A program made the position numbers and the translations under genes. From assembly GCA_963556695.1 (NCBI GenBank), contig CAUWAG010000003.1, positions 4,960,001-5,024,000 on the forward strand: a DNA stretch of 64,000 nucleotides, in the 5' to 3' direction. Positions 1 through 10,991 of this stretch are shown here, in pieces. This DNA is from Anthostomella pinea. Lineage: Eukaryota > Ascomycota > Sordariomycetes > Xylariales > Xylariaceae. Position 1 is the first letter of the stretch. Each line of letters opens with the position of its first letter. The notes under the pieces are model-generated. The model was not told where the DNA came from. It was given only the letters and a program-made list of their open reading frames with translations, and searched no databases.

Positions 1-433
1 ATTCGAATCTCCGTAGTGCAGGTACGAGTCACGATCAGAGTACTCCGTGTAGATGGCGTCGAAGTCCCCGAGGGTGCCGTCTTGTCCGAGGTCGAAGCTG
101 AAGAAGAGCTTGAAGCCCACGCTGTCCGCATAGTCGAATAGCTGGTCCGTCGTGTTGAGCGCCCACGACGCCGACGGTGCCCCAATGTTCAGCGCGAAAG
201 CGTCGAAGCCAGCAGCTTGTGCCTGGTCGATGTCGAGCTGCGCATGATTTGTCGCAGGGTCGACCGTTCCGATCTACACGAGACAGGGGTTAGATATGAT
301 GGTCGGTCAATTCATACACAGTAGAACTCACCAGGTAATGCGCGAACACCAGTTTGCTTTGCGCCTCTACCGTTCCAAGCAGTCCGGATACAATTGCCAG
401 TGAGGCGGCGACTAGAAGCAATCCTCTGGTCAT
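1..433 (-). CDS. GH71 alpha-1,3-glucanase (mutanase), 5' part only
   Basis: This is the start of a secreted glycoside hydrolase family 71 enzyme, which cleaves alpha-1,3-glucan in fungal walls; the rest lies beyond the window edge. Exon 1 is 433-332 and encodes a signal peptide with a hydrophobic core (LLLVAASLAIVSGLLG) ending near VEAQ, followed by the family hallmark KLVFAHYL. A 58-nt intron (274-331, GTGAGT...TAG) is removed in phase 0. Exon 2 runs from 273 to the edge and reads through the GH71 N-terminal barrel: an IGTVDPAT start, DIDQAQAAGFDAFALNIG, then LFFSFDLGQDG. The ATG at 433 is the only one in frame before the signal peptide. A TA-flanked inverted-repeat element lies 144 bp upstream of the start. 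Family assignment is firm; exact substrate and full length cannot be seen. Confidence 0.9.
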
Positions 434-577
434 GTTGTGCAGATTTCAAGCAGCTGACAGTATCGAGTCTTTGGAAGAGAAGAAGCTGTAAAGTGCAGAT
501 TCAACAACGGAGAAAGCGCACTTGGCTTGTTGCTTGAGTCTTCAAAGTCTTCAACATGATCACTTGCGACGGCGCAG

Positions 578-787
578 TATCGACTATTTACACTTGTCCA
601 GGATGCTAACGTTATTGGTTAGCGGTTCCAGGGTATGGGTCTGAATCCAATATAATGCCCGTAACTGCCATGCTAATAATACATACGTAACTAGAACTTA
701 TCATAGCCTATGAAAAGTTCCCAGCATTGCGGGTATATGTGGAACCGCTAACCATTACCTACATACCATCCTGGACACCTGTCGATA
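578..787. mobile_element. MITE-like inverted-repeat element with TA flanks
   Basis: Positions 580-629 and 741-785 form imperfect inverted repeats. The inner parts are the most alike: TGGTTAGCGGTTCC on the left mirrors GGAACCGCTAACCA on the right. The outer ends read TCGAC and GTCGA. Both ends are bordered by TA (578-579 and 786-787), the target duplication typical of Tc1/mariner-class elements. There is no ORF inside the roughly 205 bp. It lies 144 bp upstream of the GH71 start codon. The repeats and TA flanks are seen in the sequence; the class is inferred. Confidence 0.6.
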
Positions 788-2082
788 GGATCACGCAACG
801 ACATGGTCAAAGATGAATTCGGCAGGTGTGCCTTGCGTCCACGGGGGCCCTGTCACGCCTGTTCCTATTCAGCCGCAAGGCCCGAGCTACTAACACATTG
901 TATGACATTCGCATTCGTTTTCGTTTGAAGAGCGAACCAACTAGATTTAGATTCAACGCCGTTCAACATCGAAATAATTTGGATGATTCAGAGAAATTAA
1001 AAGCACAATCCTGAGCATTCCTATCTTTGTCCGGGACAACTACGAGAAACGGGGTGAGGGGGTTGCTGGAAAGGGGCAGTACCATAAAATACCAAAATAC
1101 GGGGAAGTGCATAGCGGGGAAACCTCGTTCTCGCTTAGGTAGGTAGCGCACGGTTTCGATGGAACTGCCGATGTAGCCGGCTCAACGTTGCTTCGTGGAT
1201 GTTGCTACTACCTGCCCTTGTCAGAAATGCTTGCACATAAGCGTAGCATCTTCCTTCTTCCTTCGGCTTTTGAGCCTCGAGAGTCAGGAGGTGGCATATT
1301 GTCCAATCGTCATGGCTCGCCGCGTTACCCGTTGGTCCTAGCGCGGTGCCCGGACGAGGCTCAGCTCAGTCAGCCCATGAAGGATCGAAGGCATCTAAAA
1401 AGCCGAGTGCGACTCCGTCCGTCGCATCGAGGACATTTCCGCTGAGATAGACGATACGACGGTAATAACACAAGCGCCCGAAGCCCACGAGACGATCTCC
1501 GCACGTTGGTCGCAGCGGGAAAAATAGTTCCGGCAGCATAATAACGAGCGCAAGCAGCGGCAGCGATGATGATGTTGGCATGAGTGGAAGTTAAACCCTC
1601 CGCCCACAGGACTTCCGCCATATGAACCCAGCCCTGTTGCGTTCGCATTTAAGCTTCCCTTCCTTTTTGCTACATAAAAAACCAGCGTAATACGGGCCTA
1701 ACTAAGGAGTCAGGTGCCGTTACACATACTCAAGCGTACCAAAGGTGCGTGTGAGTTTGGCATAGCAGTGCTTGGAGGTGAACTGACGCGTCTCGCCACT
1801 GGAATACCACCAAAACCACTGTCTTCTCCAGTCGCAGCCGCTACAGAACTTACGCAAGAGCCTGCCGTTGGGCTGTTGTAGTGCATGGTGCAAAACTGGA
1901 AACGGAGAATCATGATGTATCCCTCAAGTACGCTACTCATATAATGCAAAGCCGAAGACGAGAACATGGAATACAGCGCTCGCATGTAGTATACGCCTCT
2001 GATATCAACCAGCATCACATCGGTCCATTTTGCTGTGGCAGGCTCTACCAATGGCACCTAGAAAGCCGCCTATCCAAGACTC
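788..2082. other. Intergenic, no gene seen
   Basis: Only short overlapping ORFs of about 115 codons or fewer on both strands, none with a recognisable domain or a convincing splice pattern. It holds the upstream flank of GH71 and the 3' flank of the lactate-dehydrogenase-like gene. Confidence 0.55.
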
Positions 2083-4010
2083 CTACAACTTGGACTTGAC
2101 CTTGTCCCAAAGTCCAAACGTCTCCAAGCCAGCACCGCCATCAAAGATGTCCCTCTCCACTTTCCTCGTGTTTATCTACGAAGAAGAAGTCATCAGTTAC
2201 CGACTTCATCAAAGCATGCTCCCAGTTGGGGGTGGTACTCACATGTCTCATACCCAAATCGCTCACTTTCTCCACGCCCAGTAACCGCATGCACGTTTCC
2301 GTCTCGGCCTTCAAGACTATCCGAGCAAAACCGTCAGCAATCTGGAGCCTATCACCCACACAGGGGCAATATAACTTGAGAATAACTTACTCTCAAGCGT
2401 CCGCTCCACGCCCGCCTGCCCCCCAGCCCCGAGCCCAAATAAAGCCGGCCGCCCAATACCCACGGCCTTTGCGCCCAGACACAACGCCTTCACAACATCA
2501 GTGCCGCGCTTGATACCACCATCGACCCAGACCTCGACTCGCTCAAAGACCTCCGGGCAGTACCGCCGGATCTCGAGCAGCGTGTGCACGGCCGGCGGCG
2601 CCGTGTCCAGCGCGCGCCCGCCGTGGTTCGACAGGATGACCGCCTTGACCTGCGGCGCGTACTTGGCCGCCAGATAGGCGTCCTCGTGCGTCTGGATGCC
2701 CTTGACCACGATCGGCAGGTTTGTGTGCTGCGCCAGCCAGGGCAGCGTCACCTTCCACGTCAGGTCGGCGGCCGTGCCCCAGAAGAGCTGCTGGCCGACG
2801 CCGCCGCCGCCGGGGCGGGAGGATTCGTTGCCCGTCGCGACGCCCGCGGCGACTTTGACTGCGTTCTTGAAGGACTGCTTCTCGTCGAGCTCGCGCTTGC
2901 CGGGCACGGGCGCGTCGAGCGTTAGGCAGATGAACTTGAAGCGGTCGGACACTGTCACGCTCAGTCAGCATTTTGCCTTTGCAGTAGAAATACATGAGGG
3001 ATATCTTCAGGAGCAAGCAAGATGGTCTGAGACCACACGTAGGCCACAATGCACCATCCTCGCTTTCCAAGCTGGCCGAAACGGCTACGAAATGAATAAA
3101 TGAAATCAACAAGCTGCTTGTGCTTACTCTGGTTGATGCGCGCCAGCATAGCCTCGCTCTTAGCACGGTCATTCTGCACATAAAGCTGCCATCCAAACAC
3201 CTGCCCCTGCGGCGCATCCGCCACGATCTGCTCAGGCGTCAAGCTCGCATTATTAGAAACGATCTGCATAGCGCCGAAGCGGGCGCACGCCCTCGCGATG
3301 CCGGCCTCGCCGTCCGGATGCGCGAGCCGCGCCATGGCGGCCGGCGACACGTAGATGGGCACCCCGACCTTGTGGTTTAGTAGCGTCGTCGAGCTGTCGC
3401 ACCGCATGCAATCGACGAAGACGCGCGGCCGCAGCAGGATGTCGCGGTACACGGCGTTGTTGAAGCTCTTGGAGTAGGTGTCGTCGCTGCTCGAGTAGTA
3501 GTACGCCCATGCTCGCTCCGAGATGCGGCGTCTGGCGAGCTCCTCGATCTCGTGGAGGTTCAGGAGGCTCTCCATGGGCGGCGTTTCCTCTTCTGCCCCA
3601 TCCTCCCCACCATCACCATCCTTCTTCTTCTTCTTCTCGTCCTTAGCGCCGGCGTTGTTAGTCTGCACCAACGTGTCCGGATCCACACGCCCCAGCTTCG
3701 CCTCGGGCTTGAGGTTCTCCTCGAGCGTGCCCGGCGGGTGAATCGGGTCGTACTCCTCTGTCGCGTCGCGGCCCGCCAGCTGCAGGATGATCTTGGAACC
3801 CCCCGGGTGTGAGGGCAGGAACGACGTCACGTCGTACACGTTCCCGTACAGCACCACCCAGCAGCTCTCCGGCGTGGTGTGCTTTATGACTGGTTGCTGA
3901 GTTAGCTATGCATGTACCTCATCGTGGACCGCACGCGATAATGTGATGCGGGATCGTCACGGATAGAATACTCTCATACCTTCCTCTGCGCTGATGATCT
4001 TGTCCGTCAT
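2083..4010 (-). CDS. Cytochrome b5 / FMN-dependent L-lactate dehydrogenase-like (CYB2-type flavocytochrome)
   Basis: Predicted to oxidise an L-2-hydroxy acid, probably L-lactate, with FMN and pass electrons to a b-type haem. Five exons: 4010-3980, 3889-3128, 2951-2391, 2316-2243, 2175-2083, giving 506 aa; every join closes in phase. Residues 1-75 are a cytochrome b5 domain with haem ligands in FLPSHPGG (H38) and DPIHPPG (H61). A Lys/Asp/Glu-rich linker lies near 93-112. The FMN alpha-hydroxy-acid dehydrogenase domain follows, with [19 protein letters not shown], the catalytic-base motif SNHGGRALD (H374) and [12 protein letters not shown]. The C-terminus is [14 protein letters not shown]. Yeast Cyb2 carries a long intermembrane-space presequence; here the b5 domain starts almost at residue 1, so a cytosolic protein or a related 2-hydroxy-acid oxidase is possible. 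Family certain, substrate inferred. Confidence 0.9.
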
Positions 4011-4964
4011 CTTGCTATCTCATCGCCCGTTCTTTTGTGAATAGTGGGGAGAATCAAAACTTCCATTCAACAAGCAGCTTACATACAGTCTTAGCCAAAA
4101 GCAACGTTGAATGTGCCCAGTAAAACGTCAATATGAGGCTCAGATGAAATTATAAACAGGATGTGAACACGAGAAGTCAGATGGTTCGGTTCATCGGCAG
4201 AGATCGGCGTCTAGCGGGATCCAACCCACCGGGCTCCCGGCCCCGGGCCAGCTGCGGGCCCACCAGTCTGCCACCTGCAGTCTATTACCTTTCCATCGTC
4301 TGGGCATTGGATGGCCGCCGAGGCGAGTCTGGGGGTTGGCGAGGCCCGGGGCAATTCTCGCCGATGGCAGCTCGTCTCCGATCTTGGCTATGGTTTGACA
4401 GCATGGCTTTTGTTACCGAGTACGTGCTTCGCACATATCTGGCATGTTTAGACACCGTGCAAGACTATTGCATACAGGTCGGTCTGGTCTACACCGAAAA
4501 GGCGAGCATTGACTACCGTCTTGATATACGAGCACCTACATATATCAAGGTGCCTATGGTGTTCTGGATGATCATATAGCATCAAGCGGCAGGGATGGAC
4601 ATTATGCATAATCACCTAGACCACGCGGTCTTCGTTAGGGACAACAGGTGAAATCAACCCAGAAAGGCAACTTGTTCCTACAGAGTTTATTCAACAGCCT
4701 GACATACCGACCAACGATGTATCGATCCAGCATGGGCATACTATGTACAACCAACGATAGCTCTCCTCCAAACTTCCAAAGAGCACGCCGCTCATGGTAC
4801 AATCATCACATGGTATGAAGCCATGTATGACCAAAGCTACAGCAAGGAAAGCTGCACTTAGGAGGCACCACCGCCAAGCGGTTGCAAGCAAGCAGTTCGG
4901 TGATCATCCCAGTCATATCTCCCGTGGCATCCGCCCCTGCTCCAGGTGGCTACCAATTATCATT
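4011..4964. other. Intergenic, no gene seen
   Basis: Holds the promoter of the flavocytochrome gene and the 3' flank of the charged protein upstream of it. A 138-codon plus-strand ORF (4163-4579) has no recognisable domain and no coding-like composition, so it is not called. Confidence 0.5.
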
Positions 4965-5756
4965 TCAATCACTTGACCGATCCTTTCCACGGCCGGAACC
5001 ACGATGACCGTGGACATTGAACTTGACGACCAAGCCAGGGTGGTCTTCCCAGGGCCTCGGTGCGGGAATCGGAGTCACCTTATGTGACCTTCCTGACGAT
5101 GTAGACCCCTTGTGGCTGTCTGAAGGAGTATCAGGCTCCTGAGCAGCCTCCTTTCCCTCCTTTTCCTCCTCGTCCTGCCCAGACAATGCAGGTGGGAATG
5201 TTGGTGTGACGGCAGGTATCAGTTTATCGGCAACCGAGGGAGGACGCGGTCCTGCAATCGGAACTGGCTTCCGTGCCTTAGTAGGAAGTGAGATTGCGGG
5301 TGGAGGGGCAGGTTCCAGTCCCCCAGACATGAGATAGTCCTCGGGAGCCTCGCCAGACTCGCCATAGATTTTGTGCTTTTTTCTGTTTCTTCTGGATTTA
5401 GGGGGCCGGTCGTATACGAGACGATCCGCAGCTTCCATATGGTTGCTAACAATCTCGTCCATACGTCGACGTTCTTCTCGTTCCCGGTCTTCTCGTTCCC
5501 GGTCGTCTACGAGACGATCCACAAGGTTGCTAGCAATCTCTTCCTTACGTCGAAGTTCTTCTCGTTTCCGACGTCTCTCCTCGGCTGTTGCTAGAAGCGG
5601 AGTAGATTCTGTAAGGAGTCAGCGCTATAGCTCCGATGACAGGGAACATGAGCGTGAAGTACTGATGTACTACTGACCTTCACTATCATCGTCGTCGGCT
5701 ATGCGATCTGCTAGATCCGGCTGTTGTTGAGCAATGTCCGAGCCCAATGTCACCTT
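4965..5756 (-). CDS. Continuation ORF downstream of an in-frame TAG (charged, unknown)
   Basis: This reading frame directly follows the TAG that ends the 279-aa ORF at 5757-6596 and stays in the same frame. It reads 26 codons (5756-5678) ending in the acidic stretch ADDDDSE. A well-formed 69-nt intron (5609-5677: GTCAGT donor, GCTGAC branch, TACAG acceptor) is then removed. Exon 5608-4965 encodes 214 more residues: an Arg/Glu-rich helical stretch with repeated DRLVDDRERE-like units, a basic PPKSRRNRKKHK patch, a Pro-rich middle and an HGHRGSGRGKD tail. No usable ATG precedes the acidic segment in this frame, so it can be expressed only as part of the upstream gene, through stop readthrough, an unrecognised splice, or an allele without the TAG. 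Otherwise it is 3' UTR or a relic. No known domain recognised. Confidence 0.45.
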
Positions 5757-6596
5757 CTAATTGTCATTGGTCTGGGGATCGTTCTTCCTGGCCTCTTTTT
5801 TGGCCTTTTTGGCCTCCTTAGCCTTCTCTAAGGCCTCCTTTTTGGCCTCCTTCCTGGCGTTCTTCTTGGGCTTTTTCACTAGAGGGCCCGCAGATTCTTC
5901 TTCTTCTTCGTTTCTCTTTCGTTTATTCCCGCCCTCGCCAACCACTTCGTCCCCGCTCATTGTCACCTCTTCGACTTCGTCACCGGGCTCTGAATCTGAA
6001 CCTGAGGAGCTCGTGTCGTCGTCGTCGTCGTCGTCGTTATTTCGGGGGTTCTTGATATAGTCGTCAAGGAGTGGCCCAAGGTTCCTCTTGAACTTCCAAA
6101 GAAGCTTGCGGGAAAGGTCATGGTCATAGGCTCGGTCGGCTGTGGGGTCCCATCTGTATAGTCTCTCGAGGTCAGACAGCTTGTTGGTGCGAACTCTCAG
6201 GAGACGTCGCTCTCGCTTTTCCAGATGCTCGAGGCTCCGCAGTAGCTTGTCTCGTGGCAACCAGTCATTCGGGCCCGGGTTCGTTTTCTCAGCTGCGGTG
6301 AGGACGGCGATGTCGAGTGCGTCGCGCCTGCGCATCAACTTCTCCGTCTTCTTGATAATGATGCGACGGGCTTTCTTGGTGAATGGTTTCGCAAGCTTGA
6401 GCTTCGAATTACCATCGATGCCGTGGAACTCGGGCTGTCGATGCCGTTGCTTCCTGGGGATATTTCGCCAGTCGCTGTTGTTGGGCTGAGATACAGATGA
6501 AAATGCCAATGAAGATCCAGCAGCACCTTTCTGATTTGCCGATGAAGATTTTGTTTCGTCTGCCTCGGCAATTCTGAGTTCGGTAGAGCTGGGCAT
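5757..6596 (-). CDS. Unknown Lys/Glu-rich, probably nuclear protein (279 aa up to TAG)
   Basis: No family recognised. The ORF begins with MPSSTELRIAEADE, and the ATG at 6596 is the first in frame. The N-terminal third is Ser-rich. The middle is basic and helical (KPFTKKARRIIIKKTEKLMRRRD), followed by WLPRDKLLRSLEHLEKRERR and LLWKFKRNLGPLLDDYIKNP. An eight-Asp run and an acidic segment (SGSDSEPGDEVEEV) come next, then an NKRKR basic patch. The end is strongly Lys/Ala/Glu heptad-like, suggesting a coiled coil. The basic patches suggest nuclear or nucleolar location (inference). The same frame continues past the TAG at 5757-5759 for another 240 codons with one good intron, so this may be the N-terminal half of a roughly 520-residue protein. 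Confidence 0.6.
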   Translation of the reverse strand: MPSSTELRIAEADETKSSSANQKGAAGSSLAFSSVSQPNNSDWRNIPRKQRHRQPEFHGIDGNSKLKLAKPFTKKARRIIIKKTEKLMRRRDALDIAVLTAAEKTNPGPNDWLPRDKLLRSLEHLEKRERRLLRVRTNKLSDLERLYRWDPTADRAYDHDLSRKLLWKFKRNLGPLLDDYIKNPRNNDDDDDDDTSSSGSDSEPGDEVEEVTMSGDEVVGEGGNKRKRNEEEEESAGPLVKKPKKNARKEAKKEALEKAKEAKKAKKEARKNDPQTNDN

Positions 6597-7243
6597 GGCT
6601 ACCTATCGACGCGACCTCGACTGGAGGAGGCAGGACCGATCAGGTGAAGGGGAAATGAGGAAATGGCAGGTCAAACGACACAGGACAGGAAAGACACAGG
6701 GCGCGCAATCTTCGAGTGGTCAGGCACAATCCTGTTGTCCTGTTGTCCTGTTGCCGGGTGGTGACTTCGAGCTGGAGCCTTCACCTTCAGGCATACAGAT
6801 TGCGACAGGGTGCAGGCGGCAATAATTTTTTTCTGTCTCGCGGAGGAATTGTGGCAGAATCTGGAGTGGTGGGGTCGTCGGCACTCAAAAGCTCAAAAGG
6901 CCGATCACGCTCTTGACGGAGTGACCCAGAACAGCAGGCGGTCAAAAGCCGTTGGAACTTGGGAGCTGGAGAGAGGAGCTGGTCGAACCTTGAGAGCTCC
7001 CAGTGCCCCACCCGCTCCTCTCGGGTTGCATTGAGCCATTGAGCCTCGGTATGACATGGAGGGGCCCTTTCGGATGTTGGAACATGGGAGCTTTCCTTCC
7101 TCCACCTCCAAGTCGAAGCCCTTCCAAACTTCTAGACTACCTGTACGTATCTAGTCTGACGAGTACCTTTTCGCGAAGAGTGTCACCCTTGAATCAACCA
7201 TCATTGTTCCCATTTGTTTTTGTTCTCTGCGTCACACGTGAAA
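6597..7243. other. Divergent intergenic region
   Basis: About 650 bp between the start of the charged protein (-) and the MaoC gene (+). No gene recognised; it should hold the promoters of both. Confidence 0.55.
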
Positions 7244-8297
7244 ATGAGTGGCCCGGGAGCTGGTTTCGAGTATCCTCCCACCGAGGTCTCGTGGATGAAG
7301 CGGGATGTCTTGCTCTTCGCCAACACCATAGGCTGCACAGCTGACGAGCTTCACTTCCTCTATGTTAGCCGGCCTCACCCTTGACTCCCTGCCTCTCCAC
7401 TAATCATTAATGGCACCATAGGAACTCGATCCGAACTTTGCTGTCTTCCCAACCTACCCCATCATCCTCCGTAAGCCACGCCTCGATGCTGTCCGTCTGC
7501 TACGGATGAATCGCTAATTGGATCATGATATGGCAGCCTTCAAGAAGAACACACCAGAGGTCATCGACTTCTACGCCGAACAGAAGGCCATCAAGATCCC
7601 CGGCGTTCCCGACTTCGATGCGCGACGGGTTGTCGACGGCCAGCGACTAATCCAGTTCCTGAAGCCCCTTCCACCCACATCCGCCGGCAAGAAGTTCGAA
7701 ATCCGAAGCAAGGTCCTGGGCGTCTACGACAAGGGGCGGCCCGGCACCGTCGTCGAAACCCAACAAGATCTGGTTGATGCCGGCACGGGCGAGGTTTACT
7801 CTCGCGCCATTGGGAGCGCCTTCTACGTTGCGCAAGGCAACTGGGGCGGTCCCAAGGGCCCAGCGACCGAGAACTTTCCACCGCCGCAAGGCAAGAAGCC
7901 CGACTTCGAGTTTGAAGACCAGACCAACGAGCAGACGGCGCTGCTGTACCGTCTGAATGGTGACTACAACCCGCTCCATGCCCACCCGGAGCCGGGCAAG
8001 AAGATGGGTTTCGGCGGTGCCATCATTCACGGCCTGTACTCGTTCAACTCGTCCTGCCACGGCCTTCTGCAGAAGCTCGGTGGCAGCGATCCTGCCAACA
8101 TTAAGGAATTCCAGGCACGTTTTGCAAGCCCGGTCAAGCCTGGAGATAAGCTTGTGACATCTGTATGGAAGGCTGGGGAGATGAAGGACGACTACGAGGA
8201 AATTCGATTCGTGACCAAGGTTGCTGGTGGAAAGGTTTGCTTGAGTAATGGCCGGGCGCTGATCAAGGTTGTGGGAGAGTCCAAGAGCAAGCTATGA
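7244..8297 (+). CDS. Peroxisomal MaoC-type (R)-enoyl-CoA hydratase
   Basis: Predicted hydratase-2 that hydrates trans-2-enoyl-CoA to (3R)-hydroxyacyl-CoA, as in peroxisomal beta-oxidation. Exons 7244-7363, 7422-7470 and 7537-8297 give 309 aa. Start: MSGPGAGFEYPP, followed by SWMKRDVLLFANTIG, the typical N-terminal hot-dog half. The C-terminal hot-dog holds the catalytic Asp/His pair in LNGDYNPLHAHP (D199, H204), followed by GFGGAIIHGLYSF. The protein ends in SKL, a clear type 1 peroxisomal targeting signal. In fungal Fox2 this domain is fused to two dehydrogenase domains; here it stands alone, so it is a separate enzyme and not the main multifunctional protein. Related stand-alone proteins also occur in some secondary-metabolite pathways, but no such genes are adjacent here. 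Confidence 0.93.
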
Positions 8298-8613
8298 GCA
8301 TCTCCATCTACTACTGCACATACAGTACATTCGAAACAAAAGCCATCTATCGTATCTAGCGCGTAAATTGCAGCGAAACTATTTACAGAGAGCTGTGTTG
8401 AATTATACGGATACCTATTGTTGAAGTCTTCATCGTGTGTGAGGTATTCTGTAGCGTGACTTATGACGCTGTGACGCGGTAACACTTCCGCTTGTAACTC
8501 AATTTTGCTGCATGGCCTTATTCCCCTTCCCTCTCGAAACATATCACTTCCAGGATTTGGACAAGATCCGATTTGACTGTGACTTCAGATGACTTCGTCG
8601 GAGTAAAATCGCC

Positions 8614-10465
8614 ATGACTACAACCCCCCAGATCGGGGACCGGCGTTCCTACGACGGGGCCGTCTGCACCATCCGATTCATTGGCGAGGTCGCCGGCACG
8701 TCGGGCAGCTGGCTTGGCGTAGAATGGGATGACCCAGCTCGCGGGAAACACGATGGCTCACACAAGGGCGTACGATACTTCACTTGTAAGCCGCCCATTA
8801 CCCTCCTCATTTCTCATTCGCAGGATGGCCTACTGAGGACCCCTAGGTTTATCGCCGTCGTTGACTGCCGCTTCCTTCGTGCGGCCCACGAGGCCCGCCG
8901 AAGCACCGCAGAGCTTCGTCGCCGCGTTGCAGGACAAATACACCGCTGAGCTCTCCAATGCGAGCGCGATTCAGTTCTCGGGCAAGGTCGCAGAGGAGGT
9001 GGGCTTCGAGAAGATCCGCCGGAAGCAGGCTCAGCTATCGGAGCTGCGGTTCGCTGTCCTTGATGGCATGCGTGTTGCTTCTGTTTACGGGGAGGGCGAT
9101 GCCTCGATCCTTGAGACATGCCCCAAGGTGGTCGAGCTGGATCTCAGTCGGAACTTGTTCACCCATGTTGGAAGCGTCGTGGCGATTTGCTCAGAACTGG
9201 CGAGCCTTCGGAGCTTGCGTTTGAAGTAAGCTCGCAACTTGAACAAAGCCTGTGTGTGGCCAGGAACTGACCAACCTAGTGGCAATCGTTTCCGAACTGT
9301 TCTCCATGATGAAGGACTCCATGAAGCAGAGGAGTCTCTGAAGGGCATTACAGACCTAGCGCTGGAGGAGACTCTTATGAGTTGGGAAGAGATATGTCAC
9401 ATCGCGACCAAGTTTCAGTTGCTCTCATCACTCTCTGCCGACATGAATCAACTGAGGTCCTTACCCACAGCCCCGTTGATGGCACTCGCATCGACGCTGA
9501 TCTCCCTGAATCTGGAGTTCAACGACTTGCCCAGCATAGCAGATGTCGCCAGCCTTGCCGGATTGGAATCATTGCGCAACCTGCATCTCAAGGGCAACAA
9601 CATTTCTGCCCTCAGACAAGCCACGTCTGGTTCATTGCCGACATTCCCCACAAGTCTGCAATACCTCGATCTGTCTTACAACCAGGTGTCATCTTGGGCT
9701 TTTGTTGATGAACTCCCCCTATGCTTTCCCGGCCTGGTGTCTCTCCGCTTCGCCCACAACCCCGTCTATGACAACCCGGACCCTGAGCATTCGGTGAACT
9801 CCAAGAACGTCACAGAGGAGGCATACATGTTCACGGTCGGACGCCTCGCACACATCAAATCGTTGAACTTTGGCACCATCTCCCACTCTGACCGCCAGAA
9901 TGCTGAGATGTTCTACCTGGCGCGCATCGGCAAACACTTGGCTGCAGTCCCAGAAACGCAGGAAGCCGGCGTCATCGAGACCCACAGACGGTATGCAGAG
10001 TTGTGCGAGTTGTACGGACCACCCATGGTGAACAGAAGAAAAGAGGTCAATCCGGCCTTTCTTGAGGCAAGGCTGATCACCGTACAATTCGCCTTCCAGC
10101 CCCCTGGGCAAGGCGAAATTGTTGAGCGAGTCACCAGAATCCCCAAGAGCTTTGACGTCTACGCCGTTAAGGGGATTGCTGGCAAGCTATTTGGCGTCAA
10201 ACCGCTAGGTATCCGTTTGATATGGGAGACCGGAGAGTGGGATCCAGTCGCCGGGTTTGACGAAGAGGTAGAAGACAGCAGCGAGGAGGAGGATGAGGCG
10301 GAAGCAGTTGTTGACACAAAGCCAGCCGACCCAAGTGAGAGCTCCCAGCCAGATAGCAGAGCTGGGAAGTGGGTCAAGAGAGAGGTTGAGCTGCAAGACG
10401 GCCCACGGCAGCTTGGCTTCTGTGTTGATGGGTTGGAGGCAAAGATCAGAGTTGAGACCAGGTGA
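8614..10465 (+). CDS. TBCE: Tubulin-folding cofactor E (CAP-Gly, LRR, ubiquitin-like)
   Basis: Chaperone that binds alpha-tubulin and works with cofactors B, C and D in forming alpha/beta tubulin dimers in the cytosol (yeast PAC2, fission yeast alp21). Exons 8614-8785, 8847-9225 and 9280-10465 give 578 aa. A CAP-Gly domain spans about residues 5-58 (GSWLGVEWDDPARGKHDGSH, then GVRYFTC). Leucine-rich repeats follow from about 130 to 360 (VVELDLSRNLF, LISLNLEFNDL, LRNLHLKGNNI, LQYLDLSYNQV). An acidic linker (EEVEDSSEEEDEAE) splits the C-terminal ubiquitin-like region, which ends in QLGFCVDGLEAKIRVETR. The domain order matches TBCE exactly. The internal 61-nt and 54-nt introns close in phase and repair the LRR frame at LRLNGNRF. 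Confidence 0.93.
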
Positions 10466-10991
10466 CGCACACAGTTGATCTAGGCCGTTTGGTCAAGCAG
10501 GGGCAGGGCTTTCATGTGTCTTCAGCCTTGACCAGCTTCACTTCACTTTCTTAGGTAAGTACTTAAGCAGGACCCTAGCTCAAGAGAATATCAACTCTGT
10601 ACACCGTGGGCATCATGCTGGAACTCTATAGACTTGACTATGACTAGGGTCTTCTGACAAACCTTTTGTTTCCATTGGCCAACTGCAGGACTATGCAAAC
10701 GAGCAACACCTGCCAGCTTACACCCAGATGAGACATTGGCATGGTCCAGCAACAAACTGATAGATTGGCGACTCACACCGCCAAAAAGACGATTGTCTGT
10801 GCCTGGGACTGCTTGAAAGAGAGGCATAAAAAGCGAGACGCAATGCTCGTATTATTATAATGGCCCCTTCTCTATCCACCTCAGTCGTTGACCTGAATCC
10901 CTTGACGGTTTCAGCAAAGAGGTAGAGACTCGCAGCATCCAAGGCCCCTCTTCTTCCGGACCAAAGAGCAGCGCCTCTTCACCGAGGATCA
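10466..10991. other. Intergenic, promoter of the CCCH gene
   Basis: About 525 bp with no recognisable gene; 3' flank of TBCE and 5' leader/promoter of the CCCH zinc-finger gene. Confidence 0.55.

Noticed and set aside
1366..1648. Overlapping minus-strand ORFs of 70-92 codons, one hydrophobic
   Set aside because: Three frames are open at once, none has a domain or a clean signal peptide, and there is no splice structure.
5723..5880. A possible intron removing the TAG (weak GTGAAA donor, CAACAG acceptor)
   Set aside because: The donor is poor and the upstream coding looks continuous; kept only as an alternative within the finding on the TAG.
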